Origin: Pseudomonadota bacterium
GTDB taxonomy: Bacteria; Desulfobacterota; Desulfobacteria; Desulfobacterales; Desulfobacteraceae
Direction of reading: 5' to 3'
Assembly (NCBI GenBank): GCA_018816605.1
Contig: JAHIVS010000542.1
Span: 1-13,965, forward strand
DNA: 13,965 nucleotides
In this document: positions 8,101-13,033 of the stretch, one piece after another
How the letters are laid out: every line of letters begins with the position of its first letter
Numbering within the stretch: position 1 is the stretch's first letter
Position numbers and translations under genes: made by a program
The notes under the pieces: generated by a model
What the model saw: only the letters and a program-made list of their open reading frames with translations
Told to the model about the DNA's origin: nothing
Databases searched by the model: none

Positions 8101-9371
8101 ATCTGGAAATCCATTCTTCCTGCAAACATGAGGTTTCCGTCTTCCAGCCAGAACCCCTTGTCTCCGGTTTTATACATCAGGGTACCGGTATCATCCGCAT
8201 CTGGGTTTTTTTGAAGAAAGGGTTTGGAAAAAGGATATCTGACAAATTTTTCTGCGGACAATCCGGGATTACCCAGGTAACCGCTGGCAACCTGAATTCC
8301 CTTGATACAGATCTCGCCTTTCTCCCCTTTTTTGACCGGCAGACCCGCTTCATCCAGCAGATGGATTTCAAGATTTTGAATGGGCTTTCCAATGGGGGCA
8401 TTTCCGGGCCGGGAAAGGGTGGAAGGTATTGTGTAAAGGGTTGCACAGACCGTTGCCTCTGCCGGTCCGTATCCGTTGATCAGGCAAAGTCCGGGGATTT
8501 TGGTTTTTATCTGGTGCAGCAGGCTTTCGGGTATGGGGTCTACCCCGGTTAACATCCGTTTCAGGCCAAGGGGAAGTCCGGGCGCCGCAGCCATTTTTGA
8601 GAGCATGAAAGGAGGGACATAGGCACTGGTGATTCTGTGGGTTTCAAGAAAGTCCATGAACGCCAAAGGGGAAAACCGGACAGGGTCTTCAGGGATATAC
8701 AGGCAGGCCCCGGTGAGCAGGGCGGACCAGATTTCGTAAATGGAAACATCAAAATTAAGACTTGACCATAGGGAACACCGGTCTTCCGGTCCGATGGATT
8801 TCTCCCGGTCAAAGGCATCCATAAGGTTGATGACCGCCCTGTGGGAGATGGCAATCCCCTTTGGAATCCCTGTTGATCCGGAGGTGTGGATGATATAGGC
8901 ATCGGGATTGACCGGGTTCCGGATACCGGGTTTTACCGGAGGAGGGTTTGGGGATTCAGGTGCAAGCGTTATTTCAAGGGTTGCCTCATCCAGGACCAGA
9001 AACCGGACTTTCTGAATGGACCCCAACTTTGGCCTGAGCCGGGAACTGGTTATGATCAGGTCCGGTGCCAGGGCCTCTGCCATGTCACGGGTTCTGGCAA
9101 ACGGATCATTGATATCAACAGGGACATAGGATGAACCGGATTTCAGGATTCCCAGGATGGCGCCAATAAAGGGAATGCCCGGCGGCAGATAGGTGAGGAT
9201 CTTCCCATTGGGATAAATGTTTCCTGCGGCCATGGCCGATTGGATACGACTTGCAAGTGTGTTCAGGGCCTGGTAGGTGATACGGGCGTTTCCTGAGATA
9301 ACGGCTGCATTTTCAGGGTGTTTCTCAGCCATGCAGGAAAATATTTGATCAAGCAATTCAGGTCTTTTCAT
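2175..9371 (-). CDS. Two-module nonribosomal peptide synthetase, A-T-C-C-A-T-TE (2398 aa)
   Basis: The domains, read from motifs, are as follows. A1 (about 1-515): HTSGSTGIPKG at 162-172, YKTGDKG near 400, core lysine Lys506. T1 (about 545-612): LGGDSI, carrier Ser574. C1 (about 636-1050): HHLIFDG at 764-770. C2 (about 1060-1500): LSPMQHGM start, HHCIADG at 1197-1203. A2 (about 1520-2030): SGSTGVPKG, core Lys2013. T2: GGSSL, Ser2086. TE (about 2140-2398): GFCRYS with Cys2215, Asp2242 and His2365. The enzyme should activate two amino acids, join them on the carriers and release the product by hydrolysis or cyclisation; the product is unknown. By alignment to the GrsA pocket I read the A1 code as DVYYLGGVCK (no confident substrate) and the A2 code as DAEDIGTVAK. 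Two acidic pocket residues in A2 suggest a basic substrate such as Lys or Orn, tentatively. The start is fixed by an in-frame TGA seven codons upstream, and the A domain is complete from residue 1. No Shine-Dalgarno is evident before the ATG. Odd points are the tandem C domains and the Cys in the TE. No PPTase, MbtH or exporter gene lies next to it. Confidence 0.95.
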   Translation of the reverse strand: MKRPELLDQIFSCMAEKHPENAAVISGNARITYQALNTLASRIQSAMAAGNIYPNGKILTYLPPGIPFIGAILGILKSGSSYVPVDINDPFARTRDMAEALAPDLIITSSRLRPKLGSIQKVRFLVLDEATLEITLAPESPNPPPVKPGIRNPVNPDAYIIHTSGSTGIPKGIAISHRAVINLMDAFDREKSIGPEDRCSLWSSLNFDVSIYEIWSALLTGACLYIPEDPVRFSPLAFMDFLETHRITSAYVPPFMLSKMAAAPGLPLGLKRMLTGVDPIPESLLHQIKTKIPGLCLINGYGPAEATVCATLYTIPSTLSRPGNAPIGKPIQNLEIHLLDEAGLPVKKGEKGEICIKGIQVASGYLGNPGLSAEKFVRYPFSKPFLQKNPDADDTGTLMYKTGDKGFWLEDGNLMFAGRMDFQIKHRGVRIEPGEIENTLIAFPGISQAAVVLKQDPPHDKVLTAYVDGMPDTAAVFDFLRSKLPRTLLPSAVIGLKTLPQTPQGKIDRNALIKRKDKGTAPDDKMLHSEKSSQGPTPFQDRDQEAQIGKIWEQVLGKTPISPNDNFYLLGGDSILGVKIVSRINQLFKINLHLNELFDSPELKAFSCRVTQESRSSAKAPDLPDSPGNSQIPKDRLPLLPDQQLIWMFEQLTPGTPVYHIPLVYRISGKLDLDRLKAAIRFIQNHNTSLDTVFFLENDQPCQAKKPYPLEFTITQTREMERPVQQEWIRKQVETVFDLENGPLFRTAVLTTKTQESILCFTFHHLIFDGWSAGLFVRELNRVYGQLVLGNAVQMKDQGMSYPGYVISQTHTAAEKWQAATPFFTRYLKDLPQNSPATEGFEARVLPLEISADQYQQIKKIAREHNTSAFAVLLSFFQILLFTHTHEDDQVTGIAHAGRNLVETESLIGFLMNTLVARNRIHLDMTFDRFLTQVKKNLDTLFQYGHIPFQRISKFCREQGRDSGPTSTVFQSLFLMQTMAFPNLDLLGTQSDYVHFKTSAANTDITLELYEKKDGVTGWFKYRTQAFSAMEMEHLATRFMKIMENALAQPESTLDTIMGLNTFPLSPMQHGMLMETLRAPQGAGCYVEQILFSMDQEIDFQRFTRAWERIIAHHDILRLGFTWKGLDYPEQCIAPIKPLKIEYNDWSSINASEKKEYLDMFLKADRRLGFPLYKPPAFRVALFKTNARRYTCIWSFHHCIADGRSMVFILRDLFLAYQNPAIDLAPAGSFKHYILWLTRQKQTMAKKFWAQYLKGFNKPLVFPFRMQKKLLARKRRQQHAIPLATGLHEAPISPITARKLKEMCQENDITLNSFLMGAWAILLSHYTGNTDILFGATISVRNFEQSRDDKTGMYINTVPVRIRIQPDQPLIDFVSGIRKQWQDIRKNEHLSLTDIHALSPIQGTLPLSEIYFSYDYHSLDAALSQYKGAISCSRISLFERTPAAIFLAVQGTDDMVVSIEYDQRKFNAQTTRQILDHFAVFLKSASENPGACLMELPILTETEKTGIAEKLNTLQRHLKPRSCIHHLFEIQASINRKAPAVTDGQQTLSYEQLNAFANQIALFLITKGGGPEKKVLLLLEQNTNLIAVLLGVLKSGCCYIPLDITYPKERTRQILKDAGPDIIITTDPNLNKLGNTTAQIVLMDRDLLEIKQMATLNPSTQVTPDNMAYIIYTSGSTGVPKGVIIEHSALVSFTRAATDTYDIGPSDRVLQFASISFDASAEEIYPTLFSGATLVIKPRELVQTPAQFFDFCRIHQLTVIDLPTAYWHMIADQIHTLAIPDQLRLVIIGGEEANLNKVRHWQAHIADDIRLVNTYGPTETTVAITFADLSHNNLEAGQVPIGIPFPRVSLCILNHFNQPAPPGIRGELYIGGPQIARGYLNRDAQTRKAFVTIDALPNKDRFFKTGDHATMLSSGQVIFLGRIDRQIKIRGFRVEPGEIEKTALAHDQIKAFAIVVSRDADDNLKTIAFMVPADGETLNFQDFKLWMQERLPEYMVPSALVSVKALPHTASGKIDYTALEKILSETSGIKPDTPDKDSLALTSDPRIPENQFQDRYETNLKEIWETILKTTTLGPTDNFFEIGGSSLTAIRLATAIEKKFNISIPVLAIFKFPVLRELAHVLRKKDVHFEFTNIKIIREEGENPPIFFIAGTNEDTQAYRHQDLKGHPFYTVTVFAHKTINQRIIPMDLWEIARNNVTEILQANPTGPYIIIGFCRYSIAAFEIASQLAGMGKTVERLVLIDEFWQKKGLSSFVGHHLKGILRFGLGHVLKKIIPKTKEKLHMYSLALDNKKERFYIFLGRPVPEALQFRLMESSFWKAYESYMPLPYTGDAIVLDTRKWKEKFDPQLRNYIQGELIRIEVAATHRDWFKPTQINTVIDALERPEANLVQKNPLILTD

Positions 9372-9413
9372 ATGAAGCGGTTTGTCACGTCAAAGGGGTT
9401 TATTGTTCAATCC

Positions 9414-9428
9414 TAGTTCATAGAACTA
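9414..9428. promoter_or_regulatory. Perfect 6-3-6 inverted repeat, candidate repressor operator for the NRPS
   Basis: The sequence TAGTTC-ATA-GAACTA is a perfect inverted repeat with a 3-base spacer. On the minus strand it overlaps the last four bases of the proposed -10 box and covers the expected transcription start of the NRPS gene. That is a classic position for a repressor site. The symmetry is seen directly; the binding protein is unknown, and no regulator gene is adjacent to the NRPS. Confidence 0.5.
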
Positions 9429-9453
9429 TAGTATATCATTTGTTTTTTATCAA
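9425..9453 (-). promoter_or_regulatory. Sigma70-type promoter of the NRPS gene
   Basis: On the minus strand, TTGATA (9453-9448) matches the -35 consensus at five of six bases. TATAGT (9430-9425) matches the -10 consensus at five of six. The spacer is exactly 17 bases. The expected start point is near 9418, giving an untranslated leader of about 47 bases before the ATG at 9371. The flanking sequence is AT-rich, unlike the surrounding coding DNA. Confidence 0.65.
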
Positions 9454-9543
9454 ATCATTAAACGCCTTTGCGGCCTGTTCCTCTCAAACGAAGGTCTGAT
9501 ATCTCCCGGGCAGGAACGGCAGAAAACACGGGTATTTGACAGG

Positions 9544-10908
9544 TTAGAAACGAAACACTCTGGCCGGGTTTTTTCGGGGAATTTTTTTTATCCTGCCGTA
9601 GAGGAGGTCATCCATGAACAGGGCGATTTTCTGGTTGAAGGGGTTTCTGGAGATATAAAATCTTACGAGTTTGTGGACCAGGGTGTTGGGCTTGGTATAG
9701 GGGCAGACCGATATGCAGACCCCGCAGTCGGATCCGATTGTTTTCCAATAGGAAAAGCATTTTTCCTGGTCAATGGACCAATGACGTAAATTCCGGGAGC
9801 CGGGTTCATCTCCATGACAGATGGAATTGGACGGACAATTGTCAGCGCATTTTTTGCAGATATTGCAAAATTTTTCCATATACAGGGAGGCGCTTTGGGG
9901 GGAGGCCGGCAATTTTAGTTCCGTTGTAACAACGGCAAGACGGACACAGGGGCCATGGGTCTTGTGCATGAAAAGTCCCATTCGTCCCAGCTCGCCCATG
10001 CCCGATTCCACTGCCAGGGGAACACAGAGGGTTTCATAATTGGCATCATTGTGAGCCCGGGCCTTGAACCCGAATTGCCGGATATAAGCGGCTGCAATGT
10101 TGGAGATTTTGGCGGCTTCCACATATTTCTGGGCTGACTCCTGGATAACCGTGCTTGTGGGGCCTTGTTTGATCATGGCGGTACGCATGGGCACCACAAT
10201 GACAATGGCGGTTTGGTGGGTCTGATCGGTTTTGTCGCCCCAATTGCGGGCATGCCGTCCCTTGTGGCTGTAAAAATGGTGGGGGTTTAACGGCAGAATC
10301 CCCACATCGCCCCCCCCGTAAAAGCGGATCATCTCCACCAGGGCGGTGGTAAATTTTTGAATGTCCACCTTTTCTTTCGGGGGGGCCACGATTCCGTCGG
10401 ACAAGGGGATGGTTTTTTCCAGATATTCAAAGGCAGCGCCATAGCAGGGGGCGGTGTAGTCATCGTGATACACCTGTCGTATGTCCCCGAATTCCGGCTT
10501 GTTATGGATCTGCAGGTCACAGGATAGGTTTTCCGGGTGCAGTTTGTAATAGGTGTCCATAAGCTTCGGGTGGTGCTGGAGATTGTTGCGTGCAAACATA
10601 GTGTCCCGCTCATCGTATTGGATGGCACGGGAGGTATCTCTTTTTGGGGTCTTTTGGGGAAAAAAGCGGACAAGGGAAAAAAGCGTTGCCAGACTGAGCC
10701 CGGAAATCACAGCTATATTGAGCCCGGGCAGCATCTTTGGATTTAGAATGAAAAATCCCCAGAACAGGGTGTTGAAAACCAGAAAAGCAAGGCTTATCCA
10801 GGCTGCCCGGAGTTCTTTTTCAATAAAGGAACAGATGCCAAGGAGAATAAAAAAAACGGAAAATCCTGTAAAAAAAAGAAGGTTGGTAAGGGTCAGCAAG
10901 CTGGGCAT
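9544..10908 (-). CDS. Reductive-dehalogenase-like protein with N-terminal membrane helices (454 aa)
   Basis: The N-terminus has three hydrophobic helices (about residues 5-28, 34-56 and 61-83) and no twin-arginine signal. A soluble part follows with features of the cobamide-dependent RdhA family: YDERDTMFARN near 100, and the segment PLAVESGMGELGRMGLFM followed by a GPCVRLAVVTTELKL stretch. Two ferredoxin-like cysteine sets end the domain: C348xxC351xxC354xxxC358P, and C384 followed by C395xxC398xxxC402P. These should hold two [4Fe-4S] clusters passing electrons to a corrinoid. Canonical RdhA enzymes are exported by Tat and anchored by RdhB; no rdhB is visible here. A class of putative RDases with N-terminal helices is known from genomes, mainly marine anaerobes, and this protein fits it. 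Its reaction (dehalogenation or another corrinoid chemistry) is unproven. The start is supported by GGAG six bases upstream. It follows hutI by 15 bp, so co-transcription is likely. Confidence 0.82.
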   Translation of the reverse strand: MPSLLTLTNLLFFTGFSVFFILLGICSFIEKELRAAWISLAFLVFNTLFWGFFILNPKMLPGLNIAVISGLSLATLFSLVRFFPQKTPKRDTSRAIQYDERDTMFARNNLQHHPKLMDTYYKLHPENLSCDLQIHNKPEFGDIRQVYHDDYTAPCYGAAFEYLEKTIPLSDGIVAPPKEKVDIQKFTTALVEMIRFYGGGDVGILPLNPHHFYSHKGRHARNWGDKTDQTHQTAIVIVVPMRTAMIKQGPTSTVIQESAQKYVEAAKISNIAAAYIRQFGFKARAHNDANYETLCVPLAVESGMGELGRMGLFMHKTHGPCVRLAVVTTELKLPASPQSASLYMEKFCNICKKCADNCPSNSICHGDEPGSRNLRHWSIDQEKCFSYWKTIGSDCGVCISVCPYTKPNTLVHKLVRFYISRNPFNQKIALFMDDLLYGRIKKIPRKNPARVFRF

Positions 10909-10923
10909 GGGGATCTCCGTCTG

Positions 10924-12195
10924 TTAGGGCGCGCAAGTGTACGCTGTTTGTCCGGATACCACAACCATGGCAACAGGGCTTGTGCCCACGAGATAGCAGA
11001 GGTCTGCCGGGGTGTTGATGTCAAAGACAACCAGGTCGGCGTCCTTGCCGACTTCAAGGCTTCCTTTTCTTGTTTCCAGACCAAGCGCCCTGGCGCCGTT
11101 GAGGGTTGCCCCTGCCAGGGCCTCTTCGCAGGTCAAACCCAACAGCAGACAGGCCATGTTCAATATGGGTGCCATGGCATGGACCGGGCTTGTGCCCGGG
11201 TTTAGATCCGTTGAGACGGCCATGGGAATTTTAAGCTTTCGCAGCAGCTGAATGGGCGGTTTCCGGGTTTCCCTTAAAAAATAAAACGCCCCGGGCAGCA
11301 GGACGGCACTGACCTGTTTCTGGGCCATTTTCTGTGCACCCTCGGCAGACAGATACTCAATGTGGTCGCAGGAGAGTGCGTTAAACTCTGCGGCCAGGGC
11401 CGCCCCGTCCATGTCGGACAATTGTTCGGCATGGAGTTTGACCCGAAACCCCATCCCTGCTGCGGCCTCAAATATTTTCTGGGTCTGGGCCCTGGAAAAG
11501 GCAATGTGTTCGCAGAATACATCCACAGCCGTGGCAATGCCCTGGTCTTTAACCCTGGGCAGCATAACCTTGGTAACAAGGTCCACATAGGCATCTGGCC
11601 GGTCCTTGTATTCCGGGGGCAGGGCATGGGCCCCTAAAAAGGTGGGTTCAATGTGCTGGGGAAAACTTTGATCTAGCTGGTCTATGGTTGAGAGAATTTT
11701 AAGTTCCGTGTCCAGATCCAGCCCATATCCTGACTTTATTTCCACACAGGTGATGCCCTGGGTGAGGAGGGTGGTCATGCGCTTGGCGGCCTGGGCAAAT
11801 AATGCCTCCTGGGTTGCCCCCCTGGTGGCACGGACCGTTGAGAAGATCCCGCCGCCGTTCCTGATGATTTCTTCATACCCTGTCCCCTTCAGGCGCATCT
11901 CAAATTCAGCTGACCTGGATCCTGCCCAGACCAGGTGGGTATGGCAGTCCACAAATCCGGGCAGAATCCATTTGTGCCGGCAGTCAATGATCCGGGAGGC
12001 CAGCGGCTCGGGGGTGTCCGGCAGATTTTTTTGATACCCTATCCAGGAAATTTTTTTGCCGGTTACCCCGAGGGCGGCATTTTCAACAATGGATAAGGAT
12101 CCGTTGACCATGGTGGCCAGGTGGCAATTGACAAAAAGCAGGTCGGTGCTCCCTGGAAAAAGAGTATCGGTTATGGTGAATTCTGGTGGCGGCAT
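10924..12195 (-). CDS. hutI: Imidazolonepropionase HutI (423 aa)
   Basis: HutI hydrolyses 4-imidazolone-5-propanoate to N-formimino-glutamate, the third step of histidine degradation, in the cytoplasm. The sequence shows the amidohydrolase fold typical of HutI: a metal-binding HTH in PGFVDCHTHLVWAGSRS (residues 85-87), the GGGIFSTVRATRGA substrate loop, EIKSGYGLD, FLGAHALPPEY, the metal-site HAEQLSD and DHIEYL region, and VSTDLNPGTSPV with the catalytic Asp. The frame opens at ATG 12231, but I prefer the ATG at 12195. It has GGGGAG eight bases upstream, while the earlier ATG has no Shine-Dalgarno sequence and would add 12 residues, giving an unusually long N-terminus. The gene is divergent from hutC and hutH across a shared operator region, so it is probably repressed by HutC. 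The dehalogenase-like gene follows 15 bp downstream. Confidence 0.95.
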   Translation of the reverse strand: MPPPEFTITDTLFPGSTDLLFVNCHLATMVNGSLSIVENAALGVTGKKISWIGYQKNLPDTPEPLASRIIDCRHKWILPGFVDCHTHLVWAGSRSAEFEMRLKGTGYEEIIRNGGGIFSTVRATRGATQEALFAQAAKRMTTLLTQGITCVEIKSGYGLDLDTELKILSTIDQLDQSFPQHIEPTFLGAHALPPEYKDRPDAYVDLVTKVMLPRVKDQGIATAVDVFCEHIAFSRAQTQKIFEAAAGMGFRVKLHAEQLSDMDGAALAAEFNALSCDHIEYLSAEGAQKMAQKQVSAVLLPGAFYFLRETRKPPIQLLRKLKIPMAVSTDLNPGTSPVHAMAPILNMACLLLGLTCEEALAGATLNGARALGLETRKGSLEVGKDADLVVFDINTPADLCYLVGTSPVAMVVVSGQTAYTCAP

Positions 12196-12245
12196 CTTGA
12201 TTTCTCCCCGGCGGTGTTGACATTTTTCCATGGATTGGATAGTAG

Positions 12246-12257
12246 TTGTCTATACAA
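12246..12257. promoter_or_regulatory. Candidate HutC operator
   Basis: TTGTCTATACAA is a near-perfect palindrome (TTGT and ACAA arms with one central mismatch). It resembles the TTGTATATACAA-like sites described for HutC repressors. It lies between hutI and the adjacent hutC gene, where an autoregulated repressor would be expected to bind. The match is by eye. Confidence 0.6.
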
Positions 12258-12263
12258 GTATAG
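12250..12263. promoter_or_regulatory. Second inverted repeat overlapping the HutC operator
   Basis: CTATAC-AA-GTATAG has perfect 6-base arms around a 2-base centre and shares eight bases with the TTGTCTATACAA site. The two overlapping dyads could be alternative registers for one GntR-family dimer or two mutually exclusive sites. Only the symmetry is observed. Confidence 0.45.
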
Positions 12264-12286
12264 AAGTGAAGTCAAGTATTTTTGAA
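12257..12286 (-). promoter_or_regulatory. Possible hutI promoter overlapping the operator
   Basis: On the minus strand, TTCAAA (12286-12281), an 18-base spacer and TATACT (12262-12257) form a plausible weak sigma70 promoter for hutI, with the -10 inside the inverted repeats. An alternative pair is TTGACT (12275-12270) with TATAGA (12254-12249) at a short 15-base spacing. The choice between them is not settled by the sequence. Confidence 0.3.
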
Positions 12287-12310
12287 CACCATTAAAGAAT
12301 AGGAATCATT

Positions 12311-13030
12311 GTGGGAAAACCGGATCAGCCCCATGCGCTGTATGAACGAATCAAAAGAAGTGTTGTCAGGGATATTGAATCGGGGAAACTAAAGCCGGAT
12401 GATAAGATCCCTTCGGAAATCCAGCTTGCCAAGGCATTTAATGCCTCCAGAATGACGGCCAACCGGGCTTTGAAAGAGTTGACCGAAGAGAACCGAATTC
12501 TCAGGATCCAGGGTGTGGGCACCTTTGTGGCAAAACCAAAACCCGAAGCCTCCTTGTTTGAGATCAAGAGTATTGCCAAAGAGATTGGAGACTGGGGCGG
12601 TTCCCATTCCTGCCAAATTTTGCTGCTCAAAGAAGAGCGGCTCTCCCAGGAGATCGCCGGCAGAATGGATCTGGAAGAAGGGGGCGCTGTTTTCCATTCC
12701 ATTATTCTCCACCAGGACAGGGGGGTTTCGGTCCAGTATTCCGAGCGGTATATCAATCCGGCGGTGGCGCCCTCGTACCTGGACCAGGATTTTACACAAA
12801 CCACCCCCAGTGATTATCTGCTGGCGGTGGCACCCATCCAGGAAGCAGAACATACCATTGAAGCGATCCGGGTGAACAAAACCATCCAGCAATATTTGAA
12901 GATTCGCCCGGAAGAGCCCTGTCTTTGTCTTACGCGTCGGACCTGGTCATTTGATCGGGTGGCCACCTTAAGCAGAATTATTTCTCCGGGCTCACGGTAT
13001 AAACTCAAAGGAAAATTTAACAGGGGATAA
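12311..13030 (+). CDS. hutC: HutC-type GntR-family transcriptional repressor (239 aa)
   Basis: The N-terminal winged helix-turn-helix (about residues 8-76) shows the GntR pattern LYERIKRSVVRDIESGKL, then KIPSEIQLAKAFNASRMTANRAL, and ends in the wing sequence IQGVGTFVAKPK. The rest (about 95-237) is a UTRA ligand-binding domain, with VQYSERYINPAVAPSYL and RRTWSFDRVATLSRI segments typical of HutC, which senses urocanate. It should repress the hut genes until histidine breakdown produces urocanate. Translation starts at GTG, with AGGA six bases upstream and no ATG in a suitable place. Its stop is 3 bp before hutH, so the two are surely co-transcribed. It is divergent from hutI, with the probable operator in between, which implies autoregulation and control of both units. 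Confidence 0.93.
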   Translation: MGKPDQPHALYERIKRSVVRDIESGKLKPDDKIPSEIQLAKAFNASRMTANRALKELTEENRILRIQGVGTFVAKPKPEASLFEIKSIAKEIGDWGGSHSCQILLLKEERLSQEIAGRMDLEEGGAVFHSIILHQDRGVSVQYSERYINPAVAPSYLDQDFTQTTPSDYLLAVAPIQEAEHTIEAIRVNKTIQQYLKIRPEEPCLCLTRRTWSFDRVATLSRIISPGSRYKLKGKFNRG

Positions 13031-13033
13031 AAA

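Noticed and set aside
9470..9543. Rho-independent terminator after the dehalogenase-like gene
   Set aside because: No stable stem followed by a T-run was found on the minus strand.
12196..12231. Longer hutI start at 12231
   Set aside because: There is no Shine-Dalgarno sequence before this ATG. The ATG at 12195 has GGGGAG at a normal distance and gives the usual family length. It cannot be fully excluded.
12389..12892. 167-codon minus-strand open frame inside hutC
   Set aside because: It is antisense to a clear GntR/UTRA gene and has no motif or regulatory context of its own.
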